This document shows positions 1 through 9,850 of a stretch of DNA of 64,000 nt, piece by piece. The notes under the pieces were generated by a model. That model did not search any database and was not told the DNA's origin. It saw only the letters and a list, made by a program, of their open reading frames with translations. This DNA is from an uncultured Gammaproteobacteria bacterium (GTDB lineage Bacteria > Pseudomonadota > Gammaproteobacteria > GCA-001735895): assembly GCA_947259485.1 (NCBI GenBank), contig CAMYLU010000001.1, positions 62,001 through 126,000 of the forward strand. Reading direction: 5' to 3'. Within the stretch, counting starts at the first letter, position 1. Each line of letters begins with the position of its first letter. A program made the translations under genes and the position numbers.

Positions 1-333
1 TTCGAAACCGTGCAGTTGATCTGGCCCGACAAAGTGCATCTTGCCGGAGAGGCAGGTGCGGTAACCCATCAGGCGCAGGTAGTGCGCAAAGGTTGGCATG
101 GTTGCAGGCATGTAGGATGCGTTGTCATAACCGCCACAGGCAGAAACATTCTGCCCGGTCATAAAGGCGTAACGTGCCGGTGTACACAACGGGCTGGAAC
201 TATAAGCAGCATCGAAAATAACGCCTTCCCCGGCGAGGCGGTCGATGTGCGGACTTTTCACAACGGCGTTCTGGTAGCAGCCAAGGGCAAGTGCACCGAG
301 CTGGTCCGCCATGACTACGAGGATGTTCTGCAT
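1..333 (-). CDS. betC: Choline-sulfatase, N-terminal part (runs off left edge)
   Basis: First 111 codons of a type I sulfatase, which hydrolyses choline-O-sulfate to choline and sulfate. Seen: an early MADQ metal-binding motif (Asp10) and the sulfatase signature Cys50-T-P-A-Arg54, whose Cys is converted to formylglycine in this family. A stretch around residues 98-111 (GKMHFVGPDQLHGFE) is typical of choline-sulfatases and separates them from arylsulfatases. The ATG at 331-333 is the natural start. The gene lies 23 bp downstream of a GFA-family gene on the same strand. The rest is outside the window, so the exact substrate is inferred from this short stretch. Confidence 0.8.
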   Translation of the reverse strand, partial: MQNILVVMADQLGALALGCYQNAVVKSPHIDRLAGEGVIFDAAYSSSPLCTPARYAFMTGQNVSACGGYDNASYMPATMPTFAHYLRLMGYRTCLSGKMHFVGPDQLHGFE

Positions 334-356
334 GTCCGTTACCCCTGGTTTAATAG

Positions 357-716
357 CTACAACAGGTTTGCACCATCGAACACGGTAACTTCCATGCCAC
401 TGGTATCAATATCATCTATACAGCCGAGGTTAACCCTGCAATGGCCGGGGATGCGCAGCATTTCATTGTGGGTATAAATACCGCACTGCTTGCAAAAGTA
501 ATGCCTGGCTACCTTGCTATCGAACTGGTAAAGACCGACATCATCCGGGTCTGCGTCAATCTTGAGCGCTTCCACCGGTATCGCCTCGGTGCTCATCAGC
601 GCGCCCTTGCGACGACAAATCGAGCAGGTGCAGCGCAGTGCCTGCGTGATCTCTTCACCTTCGTATGAAAATTTAATTGCGCCGCAATGGCAACTACCCT
701 GGTATTGATGCGTCAT
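357..716 (-). CDS. GFA (glutathione-dependent formaldehyde-activating)/CENP-V-like zinc protein
   Basis: 119-residue protein with the GFA zinc layout: CHCG near residue 10, C-T-C-S-I-C near residue 30 and CKQCG near residue 75. The family holds Zn through these cysteines. Some members were first described as speeding the glutathione-formaldehyde reaction, but most have no proven activity. It ends 23 bp before the choline-sulfatase start and may share its transcript. It is one of four GFA-type sequences in the window, two of which are in the cassette region. The short length is normal for the family. Confidence 0.8.
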   Translation of the reverse strand: MTHQYQGSCHCGAIKFSYEGEEITQALRCTCSICRRKGALMSTEAIPVEALKIDADPDDVGLYQFDSKVARHYFCKQCGIYTHNEMLRIPGHCRVNLGCIDDIDTSGMEVTVFDGANLL

Positions 717-739
717 GGCTACTCCGCTTGACTATGACC

Positions 740-1513
740 CTATTTTACCGCGCTAAACAGGAATCGGTTTACACAAAAAAAGTACTCGTCCTTTTGAACA
801 AGTCGTTCGATACCATTGAGCCAGGCCTCGGATTCCGCCTCCGAAATTGCATCCAGCTTGCGTGCGGTAGTGGCAAAATTCTGCAGCATGTTGGCCGAAA
901 AGCTGTTCTTCGAGTAACTCGCGTTCAACACCGGAATCGCTTCCACGCGCAGCGCGCTGAAACCGATTTGGCTGAGAACCGGGCGCAGCCGGCGCGGCAG
1001 GTTTGGATTGACTACAGCGCGGCCCCAGGCATCAAGAATCTTGCGTGTCACAACCTGGTCCTCGCTATTGATGATGGCTCCGCTCCAGTCAGTTTCGACA
1101 ATGGCGATGCGGCCGCGAGGCTTTAACAGGCGATAAAACTCTTTTAAGGCCTGATCCATATCCTCTACATAAAGCAATGTCTGGGTACAGCTTAACGCAT
1201 CGAAACTGGCGTCCTCGAACGGCATGGTTTCAACGCTGCCCTGCTGCAGGTTAACCTGCTCAAACCCGCCACAGCGTGCACGCGCATGGGCAAGCATGTC
1301 CTCGCTGAAATCGACCCCCTCGGCCCGGCCATCGGAACCGATGGCAAGCGCCTCAAGTTCCAGCAAGAGCCCGGTACCGCAGCCCGCGTCGAGCACGGAT
1401 TCACCACTGGAAAGTGCGAGTGCGGCGAGCGTACGCAGGCGCTGATTTACGATTTCGGGGGTCTGGTAACTGCGCTCGATAAGCTCGGCGGCTTTTTTAT
1501 CGTAGGTTTCCAT
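740..1513 (-). CDS. Class I SAM-dependent methyltransferase
   Basis: 257 residues with the Rossmann SAM-binding motif VLDAGCGTGLLLELE (about residues 40-54), an acidic residue after strand 2 (EGVDFS) and motif DASFDALSCTQTLLYV followed by LLKPRGRIAIVE. This is the UbiE/Methyltransf_11 pattern. The substrate cannot be read from the sequence. It lies between hemY and the GFA gene on the same strand, 17 bp after hemY, and could be the last part of the hem transcript by position only. Confidence 0.75.
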   Translation of the reverse strand: METYDKKAAELIERSYQTPEIVNQRLRTLAALALSSGESVLDAGCGTGLLLELEALAIGSDGRAEGVDFSEDMLAHARARCGGFEQVNLQQGSVETMPFEDASFDALSCTQTLLYVEDMDQALKEFYRLLKPRGRIAIVETDWSGAIINSEDQVVTRKILDAWGRAVVNPNLPRRLRPVLSQIGFSALRVEAIPVLNASYSKNSFSANMLQNFATTARKLDAISEAESEAWLNGIERLVQKDEYFFCVNRFLFSAVK

Positions 1514-1530
1514 ATCGCCTCAAAACCATG

Positions 1531-2724
1531 TCAGTCTTTTGTTTCGAGGCTAAGCTTGAGTCCCTGCTGGTAATAGCTTGCAGCCTTGAGCGGCTGCTGC
1601 AATTGATGTTCGAACAATTCGGCAAGTGCGAGACAGGCGGCCGGTGTTGCCCTGGCGCCGATACTGGCTTCAAGGTAGCCCTGGGCCTTGCCCCACAGGC
1701 GTGCGCGCACCGCTATCCGCCCCAGGGCCAGTAACAGGTTTTCGTTGTGACCGAATTCATCGAGCCATTTCTCGACACGCGCCAGTTGCACATTCGCGTC
1801 CTTTGCCTCGAATCGTCCATAACACTCGATCAGGCCATCATCCCATTGATTATCAAGCGCTTTGAGTAAGAGCTGTTCGGCCTTACTGCTGTACCAACCC
1901 TGTCGCGCCATCCGGTCGAGATAGTAACGCATCATGACGGCATCGGATTGCAAGGCTTTTGGGATCTTGCTCCAGGCTTCTTCAAAACCCGCCTGGTCAC
2001 CGCTGGCGAGATCTAGAATTCCGCGATAACCGGACTGTTCCATCTTCTTGAGGCGCGATTCCTTGAGCAGTTTCTTGCGCCGCACTTCGGGCAGAATCTC
2101 GACCAATGCCTGCCAGTCCTTCAGATCAAAGTAAGCACGCGCCAACAGCATGGTCACGTAATCGTGGCGCGGTGCAATGCTGTGCAGGTGCGTCAGTGTT
2201 GCCAGCGCCTGCTCGGTTTGCTGATGCGCAAGCTGGAGTTCGGCCTGCGTGACACCAACCGCGAGCTCGGCATCGGGATTCGCCTCGTGCGCATCTTTCA
2301 GGTATTTGTCTCGGGCATCGTGCTTGCCTTGCAACTGGGCTGCGCGCGCCGCCCCGAGGTAATGCACCAACGGGCTCTCACTGGAATCGACCAGGCGCAT
2401 CAAGTGGTGTTCCGCTTTTTCGAAACGCCCCTCGGAAAGATCGATCAGGCCCTGGTTGAGCTGCCGCCGCGCCCTGGCATAACGCCGGTTTTGCGACTGG
2501 CGTCGCATCGTACGCGGCAGGCGCCAGATGCCGCGCAACAACCTGAGGCCGTAGTAAAGCGCAATAACCAGTACGATCAGTACCACCAGCCCAAATGCAA
2601 GGGTAGTTTCGACCGTGTAGTCACGATATCGCAATAGCATGAAGCCCGGGTCTTCGCGTACCAGTAATACTGCGCCCAGCGCAAGGATTACCAGGATTAA
2701 CAGACTGACAATAAACTTAACCAT
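1531..2724 (-). CDS. hemY: HemY-like TPR membrane protein
   Basis: 397 residues from the ATG at 2722-2724. I prefer this start because it gives the usual HemY N-terminus, MVKFIVSLLILVILALGAVL, rather than an upstream codon inside hemX. Two N-terminal membrane segments (about residues 4-22 and 39-59) and the motif DPGFMLLRY are typical of gammaproteobacterial HemY. A long helical region with TPR-like repeats follows. The family sits downstream of hemX and is thought to scaffold heme-synthesis enzymes; no catalytic role is known for it. Its start overlaps the hemX end by 8 bp, which suggests translational coupling. Confidence 0.85.
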   Translation of the reverse strand: MVKFIVSLLILVILALGAVLLVREDPGFMLLRYRDYTVETTLAFGLVVLIVLVIALYYGLRLLRGIWRLPRTMRRQSQNRRYARARRQLNQGLIDLSEGRFEKAEHHLMRLVDSSESPLVHYLGAARAAQLQGKHDARDKYLKDAHEANPDAELAVGVTQAELQLAHQQTEQALATLTHLHSIAPRHDYVTMLLARAYFDLKDWQALVEILPEVRRKKLLKESRLKKMEQSGYRGILDLASGDQAGFEEAWSKIPKALQSDAVMMRYYLDRMARQGWYSSKAEQLLLKALDNQWDDGLIECYGRFEAKDANVQLARVEKWLDEFGHNENLLLALGRIAVRARLWGKAQGYLEASIGARATPAACLALAELFEHQLQQPLKAASYYQQGLKLSLETKD

Positions 2725-4066
2725 TGTCAGGCTCCGGGGCTTCGCTTGCAGCGGGTTGCGGTGCCGTTTCACGCTGGCTCAGAATACGCAGTAATTCGCG
2801 CAGGGAACCGGTGATATCGGGCTTTTCGGGTTTCAGCTCCATCTTTTGCAGTTCCTGCAACTGGGTCATGAAATCGTTATTGGCGGCGTTATCGAGATCG
2901 TAGAATTCGCGAAACAGGCGCAGGCTTTGTTCAATCAGTCGCTGATACTGCCGACCATCGCGCTCGAGTACCGCCCAGCGCGCGAGCTTGAGATTATCTT
3001 CGAGCGTTTCACCGACGTCGGCGAAATTGGCCTCGATCTCGGTCGGCTGGGTCGCCTCGTTGCGGACCTTGACTAACGAGTTGATAAACACGTTAAAGCG
3101 ATCAAACCAGTCCTGTGAGGTTTCGACTTCCTGTGGCTCCGAGGCGACTTCATCCACGCGCAGCGCGAAGCCGGGTTCGAGCACCCTTACCTGGCGGCGC
3201 AGCTGTGCCAGGATTAGGGTCATGCCCACCAGGTCGGCACGCTTGCGTGTTTTCAGGTCGGCAATTTCCTCGCTGATCATGACCCGTACCGGCAACAGCC
3301 CGGGGTCACCAGTGAGTGCGATTCGGTCGCTCGACGCCTGCAACGTAATCGCGGCACCCTCAAAATCGTCCTGCAGGATCAGTTTGTGCTGCGCGACGCG
3401 CATCAGGTATTCGACTTCGGCTAGTTGCCAGTCGTTCTTGTCACGCCCATAGAGCTCATAGAGTTTCTCGGTTGACTCCCGCAGGCCCTGTTGCTCGACC
3501 CCGAGTTCGTCGATCTTTCTGCCGAGATTGCCGATATCGCCTTTTAGGGGCGACAGGCTGGAGTCGAGGCGGGCATTGTTCGCCTTGCTTTCCAGCTGTT
3601 GTCGCAACTCGCCAATCGTCGCCTGGTAATCACCGGCGACCTGTTGCTGTTGCCACCAGTAGTAACCCGCCGCACCGGCCAGTAATAGAATTAGCAGGAA
3701 ATTGAATAAGCCGAACCAGGAGCGGCGCGGTTTCGGCGGCGCCGGTTGATCGGACTCCGCTTGCGCTTGGTTTTCGGTCTCGCCGACCCCTTCGCCCTCG
3801 ACTACCAGCGGGGTTTCGGCCTCGCCGGACTCATCGCTCTCGGCCACAGTCGAGGATTTAGCCTCGCTGGACCCCTCGTCCTCGAGTGCCGGTGAAGTTT
3901 CGTCTTCACCGGATACCTCGATCTCGAGCGCTGGCGAGGTTTCGTCTTCGCCGGAGGCCTCGACCTCGAGCTCAACTTCGGAATCGGCTACCTGCATTGA
4001 GTCCGGGCTAGCGGCCTTTCCCTCAGGGCCTTTTTTCTTGTCACTCGATGAATCGTCTTTACTCAT
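2717..4066 (-). CDS. hemX: HemX-like membrane protein with acidic repeat N-terminus
   Basis: 449 residues. Residues 1-110 are a disordered acidic region with imperfect tandem repeats; SGEDETSPALE occurs twice in a row, then diverged copies such as SGEAETPLVVE. A single membrane segment follows at about 117-136 (FNFLLILLLAGAAGYYWW), then a coiled-coil periplasmic part with the HemX-family region (EVEYLMRVAQHKLILQDD). HemX is membrane-anchored and usually encoded with hemC, hemD and hemY; despite old annotation it is not an established uroporphyrinogen methyltransferase. The gene lies 18 bp after hemD. Confidence 0.85.
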   Translation of the reverse strand: MSKDDSSSDKKKGPEGKAASPDSMQVADSEVELEVEASGEDETSPALEIEVSGEDETSPALEDEGSSEAKSSTVAESDESGEAETPLVVEGEGVGETENQAQAESDQPAPPKPRRSWFGLFNFLLILLLAGAAGYYWWQQQQVAGDYQATIGELRQQLESKANNARLDSSLSPLKGDIGNLGRKIDELGVEQQGLRESTEKLYELYGRDKNDWQLAEVEYLMRVAQHKLILQDDFEGAAITLQASSDRIALTGDPGLLPVRVMISEEIADLKTRKRADLVGMTLILAQLRRQVRVLEPGFALRVDEVASEPQEVETSQDWFDRFNVFINSLVKVRNEATQPTEIEANFADVGETLEDNLKLARWAVLERDGRQYQRLIEQSLRLFREFYDLDNAANNDFMTQLQELQKMELKPEKPDITGSLRELLRILSQRETAPQPAASEAPEPDNG

Positions 4067-4084
4067 ATCTTATTAGTGTCGAGG

Positions 4085-4864
4085 TTAGCGCTGATCCGCC
4101 CATTCGCATATCGTCTGCTGGATTCCTTCGTCGCTTGCACTTTGCGCGATAACGATGGGTGCATTATGTCCCAGTTTCAGCGCTGATTCACGCATTCTTT
4201 CGCTAATCAAAAGCCACGGGATCTGGCGTAATCGTTCAGCGGCTGCAGCATCTACCAGCTCGAACAGATTATGCATACCCTCGTTACTGGTCAATACCGC
4301 GAGCGTTGGAAACCCGTCATCAACGAGATGATTGAAGGCAGACAGATCACCGCGGGGCAGCTCGCGCCGGTATACCTCGCAATAGTCGACCTCCGCGCCG
4401 CGTGCGGCCAGTTCATCACCGAGCAGGTTGCGGCCCTGCTGACCACGAAAAATCATGATGCGTTTACCCGCGACCAGCTGCAAGGCTTCGGCCTCGAGCA
4501 GGGCTTCACTGTTATAGGGTTCACCCGCGACCAGGCAGTGGTCCAGGTTCTCGATCCGCTCGGCGAGTGCTTGCCGGGTCGCTCCACCGATTACGCCAAA
4601 GGTGGTACCGGTTGCAAGCCGCGCCATATCGATTAATTGAAACGCACCTTCAACCGCATTGCGACTGACAAATAACAGCACATCGTATAGCCCGATATCC
4701 CGGGCCAGTCTTTGCCGCAAGGCGTCGTTTCCGGTCAGCTCGATTTCGATTACCGGAAATGACAGAACCCGGGCGCCATCCCGCTCGAGCAACGCGGTAA
4801 GCTCGACCTGCTGGTGCCGAGGCCTGGTATTCAGAATCACCTGGCCCTTAAGAACCGACGGCAC
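4085..4864 (-). CDS. hemD: Uroporphyrinogen-III synthase
   Basis: 259 residues. HemD closes hydroxymethylbilane and inverts ring D to give uroporphyrinogen III, the branch point to heme, siroheme and cobalamin. The family is poorly conserved, but two-domain features are visible: an early LNTRPRHQ stretch near residue 12, VSRNAVEGA near residue 66 and LAVLTSNEGMHNLFEL in the second domain. It starts 2 bp after the hemC stop, the standard arrangement, so position supports the assignment strongly. Confidence 0.9.
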   Translation of the reverse strand: MPSVLKGQVILNTRPRHQQVELTALLERDGARVLSFPVIEIELTGNDALRQRLARDIGLYDVLLFVSRNAVEGAFQLIDMARLATGTTFGVIGGATRQALAERIENLDHCLVAGEPYNSEALLEAEALQLVAGKRIMIFRGQQGRNLLGDELAARGAEVDYCEVYRRELPRGDLSAFNHLVDDGFPTLAVLTSNEGMHNLFELVDAAAAERLRQIPWLLISERMRESALKLGHNAPIVIAQSASDEGIQQTICEWADQR

Positions 4865-4866
4865 GC

Positions 4867-5799
4867 CTAATCCCGCAGCCTGGCGAGGATACGATCGGCG
4901 CCCTGTGCCAGCAGTTGATGCGCCAATTGCACCCCGAGATCGTGGGCTTCCGAGCTGTTGCCGCGGATTTCAGCACGCAGAATCTGACTGCCGTCGGGTT
5001 CACCCACGAGGCCCCGCAGGTAAATCTGGTCTCGTTCAAGCACTGCGTAACCCGCAATCGGCACCTGGCAGCCACCGCTCAGGGTTTCATTCAAGGCACG
5101 CTCGGCGGCAATCCTGAGCGTGGTTTCGGCATGCGCGAGTGGTTCGATCAATTCGCGCAATTGTTCATCGTCGCTGCGGATTTCGATACCGAGTACACCC
5201 TGGCCGATCGCAGGCAGACAATCCTCGGGCGCGATCGCGGCCTTGATGCGTTCGGCAAATCCCAGGCGCTGCAATCCCGCTGCGGCAAGGATTATGGCAT
5301 CGTACTCACCCGCATCGAGCTTGGCGAGGCGGGTATTGACGTTGCCACGCAACCAGTCGACACGCAAATCAGGGTAGCGTTCGCGGATTTGGGTCTGGCG
5401 GCGCAGACTGGAGGTACCAACCAGTGAACCGGGCGGCATCGCGGAGAGATCTTTATGATGGTTCGAGACGAATGCATCACGCGGATCTTCGCGTTCCATG
5501 ACCAGCGCAAGCTCAAGCCCATCTGGAAAATCTACCGGTACATCCTTGAGTGAATGCACGGCAAGATCGGCACGACCGTCGAGCAAGCCAAGTTCGAGCT
5601 CCTTGACGAACAGGCCCTTGCCGCCAACCTTGGCGAGCGGTGCATCGAGCATTTTGTCGCCGCGTGTTTTCATCGTCACCAGCGCAACCTTGATTTGTGG
5701 ATGCAAGGTCTCGAGACGCGTCGCAACATGCTCGGCCTGCCACAGCGCCAAAGGGCTGCTGCGGGTAGCGATGCGCAGTTCTGCTCTGGGTTTGGCCAT
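4867..5799 (-). CDS. hemC: Porphobilinogen deaminase (hydroxymethylbilane synthase)
   Basis: 310 residues, normal length. Joins four porphobilinogens into hydroxymethylbilane in the cytoplasm. Diagnostic motifs are [13 protein letters not shown] near the N-terminus, [17 protein letters not shown], and SGGCQVP near residue 240, where the Cys carries the dipyrromethane cofactor. It begins 5 bp after the LytTR response-regulator gene, as in Pseudomonas algR-hemC, so regulator and heme genes may be co-transcribed. Confidence 0.95.
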   Translation of the reverse strand: MAKPRAELRIATRSSPLALWQAEHVATRLETLHPQIKVALVTMKTRGDKMLDAPLAKVGGKGLFVKELELGLLDGRADLAVHSLKDVPVDFPDGLELALVMEREDPRDAFVSNHHKDLSAMPPGSLVGTSSLRRQTQIRERYPDLRVDWLRGNVNTRLAKLDAGEYDAIILAAAGLQRLGFAERIKAAIAPEDCLPAIGQGVLGIEIRSDDEQLRELIEPLAHAETTLRIAAERALNETLSGGCQVPIAGYAVLERDQIYLRGLVGEPDGSQILRAEIRGNSSEAHDLGVQLAHQLLAQGADRILARLRD

Positions 5800-5804
5800 G
5801 CCGG

Positions 5805-6536
5805 TTACAGGTTCCTGATGATTTTACGCACGCCCGGCAGGTGGCGGCGGCTGACCTCGAGGGTATCGTCAATATCGCGGAAGGTAACGCGGTGGCCTTC
5901 ATCTTCGGACTGCATCCCGGCGAGCCGCGACAAGCTTACCAGTGCATTGCGGTGGATGCGATAGAAGCGATCTCCAAATTCGGACTCGAGACCCTTGAGC
6001 GCATCTTCGATTAATACCTCGCCCTCGGTATGACGCACGGTGACGTATTTCTGTTCGGCATGAAAATAATAGATGTTTTCGATCGGTACCAGCACCAGGC
6101 TGCCGCGCACGCGCGCGCAAATATGCTGGCGCATCTCGAGTTCCGACAGCACGCCATTGCTGCGGCTGGCCTGCGCCCGGGTTGGGCGGATGGTTGCGTC
6201 CAGAGCGGTCTGCAGGCGCTCCTGTTTAACCGGCTTGAGCAGGTAATCAACCGCATGGGTTTCGAATGCTTCGAGTGCATGATCAGAAAACGCGGTGACG
6301 AAAATAACCGCGGGTGGTTCATCCAGCTTGGCGATATGACGCGCGGCCTCGATGCCGTCCATGCCCGGCATCCGTATATCAAGTAACACGATATCCGGTT
6401 CGAGGCTCTGCGCCATTCCGAGCGCTTCCAGTCCGTTAACCGCCTCGCCCACCAGTTCGTGCGAATTGAGTTCGCCCACCATGCGCGACAGACGATCTCG
6501 TGCAGGTTTTTCATCGTCTACTATCAGTATCTTCAC
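5805..6536 (-). CDS. algR: LytTR-family response regulator (AlgR-like)
   Basis: 243 residues: receiver domain (about 1-120) with acidic pocket Asp7/Asp8, phospho-acceptor Asp53 in [11 protein letters not shown] and the KPVK lysine motif, then a C-terminal LytTR DNA-binding domain with RIHRNALVS. The gene overlaps the sensor gene by 4 bp (ATGA) and is followed by hemC, the algZ-algR-hemC order of Pseudomonas. In that genus AlgR controls virulence and exopolysaccharide genes; the regulon here cannot be inferred. Confidence 0.85.
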   Translation of the reverse strand: MKILIVDDEKPARDRLSRMVGELNSHELVGEAVNGLEALGMAQSLEPDIVLLDIRMPGMDGIEAARHIAKLDEPPAVIFVTAFSDHALEAFETHAVDYLLKPVKQERLQTALDATIRPTRAQASRSNGVLSELEMRQHICARVRGSLVLVPIENIYYFHAEQKYVTVRHTEGEVLIEDALKGLESEFGDRFYRIHRNALVSLSRLAGMQSEDEGHRVTFRDIDDTLEVSRRHLPGVRKIIRNL

Positions 6537-7591
6537 GCAGCCTCCGCGCTCGGAATATTTAGTTTTACAGTATAGCGCGTCTCTGTTTCAGATAGCTCCA
6601 TTGCAGCCAAACCACTGAACGCCAGGGTGAGGCGCTCCTGGATATTCTCCAGTGCCATACGATTACCCTGGCGTCTTTCCGCCTGTTGCACCGGTATCAA
6701 CGGATTGGAGATTAAAATTTCAATATCGGTATCCGATTCATAAATGTCGATCTCAATGGTCCCACCGCCCGGCTGTGGTTCAACTCCATGGTAAATCGCG
6801 TTTTCCACCAATGGCTGCAAGGTCAGCGCCGGCAGGTTGAGTTTTGGTTCCGGGGTTGGGACTTTCCAGATCACTTCCAGTCGATCACCGAGGCGCAAGG
6901 CCTCGAGGTCGATATAGCTGCGCGTCAACTCCAACTCCTGCTTGAGGGAAATACTGGATTCGGCCGCGAGGCTGGCCCGAAACAGGTCCGACAGGTTCTC
7001 AATCGCCTGTTCTGCGAGGTCCGGCTGGTCATGGGTAAGACTGGCGATGGTATTCATACTGTTAAACAGGAAATGGGGTCGTATGCGTGCCTGCAGTGCC
7101 TGCAACCGCGCTTGCGCCTGTACCTGCAGGCGCTGCTCAGACTCGTAGTGGAGGTAAAAGTAACGCAGTGCGAGACCGATCAAAATAGCTGCAACCGACA
7201 GGTTGCGAATCAGCGTGTAACCAACGTCCCGCGCGGTCGGCCCAAAGCGCAATATTTCGCCGATGCTTAAACTGCCGAAGCTAACCAACAGTGTCATCAA
7301 CAAGGTTATTGTAAATGCAATGATCGTGGTGCGCAGGTGATCTCCGAGCCAACCCCGGCGCATGAACAGGCACAACACTGCCGCTGTAATCATACCGACC
7401 CACAGCATCGCAACCGAGATCAGCGCGATATGAACGAACAGGCTACCCCCGCCAAAGCTGACCAGGGCGAATACGATTGCGATCAGTTCAACCACCAGTA
7501 ACAGGCGCAAAAACGCTTCCCCATCGCAGAAATTGGGCAGGTAAGTCGTGTTTTCGGAGCCGGGTATACTTTTTTCTGTATTATCTGGCAT
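6533..7591 (-). CDS. algZ: LytS/AlgZ-type sensor histidine kinase
   Basis: About 352 residues from the ATG at 7589-7591. An upstream TTG at 7633 would add 14 residues but has no better support. Several membrane segments fill residues 30-150. The His_kinase motif RIRPHFLFNSMNTIASL carries the predicted phospho-His, and a reduced ATP-binding domain (LTLQPLVENAIYHGVEP) follows, as is typical of this unorthodox family. The gene is divergent from argH with about 105 bp between them, a region that must hold both promoters. Confidence 0.85.
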   Translation of the reverse strand: MPDNTEKSIPGSENTTYLPNFCDGEAFLRLLLVVELIAIVFALVSFGGGSLFVHIALISVAMLWVGMITAAVLCLFMRRGWLGDHLRTTIIAFTITLLMTLLVSFGSLSIGEILRFGPTARDVGYTLIRNLSVAAILIGLALRYFYLHYESEQRLQVQAQARLQALQARIRPHFLFNSMNTIASLTHDQPDLAEQAIENLSDLFRASLAAESSISLKQELELTRSYIDLEALRLGDRLEVIWKVPTPEPKLNLPALTLQPLVENAIYHGVEPQPGGGTIEIDIYESDTDIEILISNPLIPVQQAERRQGNRMALENIQERLTLAFSGLAAMELSETETRYTVKLNIPSAEAA

Positions 7592-7696
7592 AAAGAGTTG
7601 ATTTGTTCGTCGTGCGCTGCAAGCATACAACAATATCCATCGAAATGTGCTGTCGTATTACGCACAGTTTTACCGTAGCCAAACGACCTGATACCA

Positions 7697-9085
7697 ATGA
7701 GTAAAAATGATACCCGCATGTGGGGCGGGCGTTTCAATCAACCCACCGACGAGTTCGTGCAGGCGTTTACCGCCTCGGTCGGTTTCGACCGAAGGCTCGC
7801 GCATGCCGACATCGAAGGTTCGCGTGCGCATGCAATGATGTTGAAGCACATCGGCGTGCTCAGCTCCGACGAACTCACTGCAATCAAATATGGTCTGCAG
7901 CAGATTCGGGATGAAATCGACGCCGGCAAGTTTGCCTGGTCGGTGGCACTCGAAGACGTGCACATGAACATCGAGGCGCGCCTGACTGAACTGGTCGGTG
8001 ATGCCGGTAAGAAACTGCACACCGGGCGCTCGCGCAACGACCAGGTCGCGACTGACATTCGGCTTTACCTGCGCGAACAGATCGGAGCCTGTATGCACGC
8101 AATACGCGGCTTTCAAAACGGGCTGCTCGACCTCGCCGAACGCGAAGCGCAAACGATTATGCCCGGCTTTACCCATTTACAGGTCGCACAACCCGTCAGC
8201 TTCGGGCACCACATGCTGGCCTGGTTCGAAATGCTCGATCGCGATCACGGCCGACTTACCGATTGCGCTGCGCGCATGAACCAAATGCCGCTTGGCAGTG
8301 CCGCGCTCGCCGGCACCTCGTTTGAACTCGATCGTGAGTACACCGCTGAATTGCTTGGCTTTGACATGCCCAGCCGCAATTCTATCGATGCGGTCAGCGA
8401 TCGCGATTTCGCCATCGAATTTTGCGCAGCCGCCTCGATCTGCATGATGCACCTGTCACGCATGGCCGAGGAACTCGTGCTTTGGTCAAGTGCACAGTTT
8501 AATTTTATCCAGCTGCCGGACCGCTATTGCACGGGTTCTTCGATCATGCCGCAAAAGAAAAACCCGGATGTGCCTGAGCTGGTGCGCGGCAAAGCCGGTC
8601 GCGTAAGCGGACACCTGGTGAGCCTGTTGATGCTGATGAAAGCGCAACCGCTGGCGTATAACAGGGATAACCAGGAAGACAAGGAGCCGTTGTTCGATAC
8701 GCTCGACACGCTGATCGATTCGTTGCACGCCTTCGCAGTCATGGTGCCGGCACTCAGCGTTAACCGCGACAGCACCTATCAAGCCGCACAGCAGGGGTAT
8801 GCGACGGCGACCGACCTGGCCGACTACCTGGTCAGGAAGAATGTGGCCTTCCGCGACGCCCACGAAGTAGTCGGCAAGGTGGTCGCGTTTGCGATCGAGC
8901 AGGGCAAGGACCTGAGCGCGTGCACGCTCGAGGAATTACAGAAATTCGACTCGCGTATCGAGCAGGATGTGTTTGAAGTGTTGACGCTTGAAGGTTCGCT
9001 TAATGCACGCAACATCACAGGTGGAACCGCTCCGGAACAGGTGCTGTTCGAGGTCAACGCGGGTCGCGAAAGGCTCAAGGACTAA
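7697..9085 (+). CDS. argH: Argininosuccinate lyase
   Basis: 462 residues, the standard length. Cleaves argininosuccinate to arginine and fumarate, the last step of arginine synthesis. Fumarase/aspartase superfamily motifs: N-terminal [23 protein letters not shown] near residue 110 and the signature [12 protein letters not shown] at about residues 280-291. It is divergent from the algZ-like gene, the same neighbourhood as in Pseudomonas. Start ATG at 7697. Confidence 0.95.
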   Translation: MSKNDTRMWGGRFNQPTDEFVQAFTASVGFDRRLAHADIEGSRAHAMMLKHIGVLSSDELTAIKYGLQQIRDEIDAGKFAWSVALEDVHMNIEARLTELVGDAGKKLHTGRSRNDQVATDIRLYLREQIGACMHAIRGFQNGLLDLAEREAQTIMPGFTHLQVAQPVSFGHHMLAWFEMLDRDHGRLTDCAARMNQMPLGSAALAGTSFELDREYTAELLGFDMPSRNSIDAVSDRDFAIEFCAAASICMMHLSRMAEELVLWSSAQFNFIQLPDRYCTGSSIMPQKKNPDVPELVRGKAGRVSGHLVSLLMLMKAQPLAYNRDNQEDKEPLFDTLDTLIDSLHAFAVMVPALSVNRDSTYQAAQQGYATATDLADYLVRKNVAFRDAHEVVGKVVAFAIEQGKDLSACTLEELQKFDSRIEQDVFEVLTLEGSLNARNITGGTAPEQVLFEVNAGRERLKD

Positions 9086-9128
9086 CGTCAGTGGGATACG
9101 TCGGACCGCCGCGTGCGCAGGAACGACA

Positions 9129-9797
9129 TCACATCAGTATTTTTTCAAGCCACTCAGCGAGATGGAAGATTTCCTGTTCGGAAACACTGTGCGCCATGCC
9201 CTTGTATTCATGCCATTCAACCTCGTAGCCGCCATTTTCAAGGACGGCGCGTGTTTCGTAGGCAAGGGCCACCGGCACCACCGGGTCGGCCGAACCATGC
9301 GCCAGCAAAATCGGAATGCCGTCGTTGGTGGCGGACTTTTCCTTTTGCAGTGATTCTGCGAGTGGCAGAAAAGTAGACAGGGCGATAATACCGGCGAGTT
9401 TTTTGCCGTGACGCAGACCGGCGTGCAACACGATGGCGCCACCTTGCGAGAAACCCGCAAGCACGATGCGCCCGGGCGCGATGCCACTGGCGATTTCAGT
9501 ATCCACAAGCTCACTAACCATTTTAGCCGAGGCGCGGATACCTTTTTCATCGGCCTCGGCGCTGATATCCGCGGTGCGAATATCAAACCAGGCGCGCATC
9601 ACGAAACCCTGGTTGATGGTGACCGGCATCATAGGAGCGTGTGGAAAAATGAAACGAATGTTAAGGCCGGGATCAAGGCGCAGTTCGGGCACGATGGGCT
9701 CAAAATCGTGCCCGTCGGCGCCGAGGCCATGCAACCAGATCACGCTAGTATCGGGCGCATGCACGCCGGTTTCTATTACCAGGGGCTTATCAGCCAT
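9129..9797 (-). CDS. Alpha/beta-hydrolase carboxylesterase (phospholipase/carboxylesterase family)
   Basis: 222 residues from the preferred ATG at 9795-9797 (MADKPLVIETG). Family features are IWLHGLGADGHDF (oxyanion side), the nucleophile elbow GFSQGGA, a late Asp (GSADPVVP) and the catalytic His in YKGMAHSVS. These are small cytosolic serine esterases of broad, usually unknown substrate range. Convergent with argH; 43 bp separate the two stops. It is the last chromosomal gene before the integron remnant. Confidence 0.85.
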   Translation of the reverse strand: MADKPLVIETGVHAPDTSVIWLHGLGADGHDFEPIVPELRLDPGLNIRFIFPHAPMMPVTINQGFVMRAWFDIRTADISAEADEKGIRASAKMVSELVDTEIASGIAPGRIVLAGFSQGGAIVLHAGLRHGKKLAGIIALSTFLPLAESLQKEKSATNDGIPILLAHGSADPVVPVALAYETRAVLENGGYEVEWHEYKGMAHSVSEQEIFHLAEWLEKILM

Positions 9798-9850
9798 AAC
9801 AGGTCTCGTTAATAGCAAAGGCCGGATTATAGCGGTGGATCATCAATCCT

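Noticed and set aside
10-477. Plus-strand open frame opposite the sulfatase and GFA genes
   Set aside because: Antisense shadow; the minus-strand frames carry clear family motifs.
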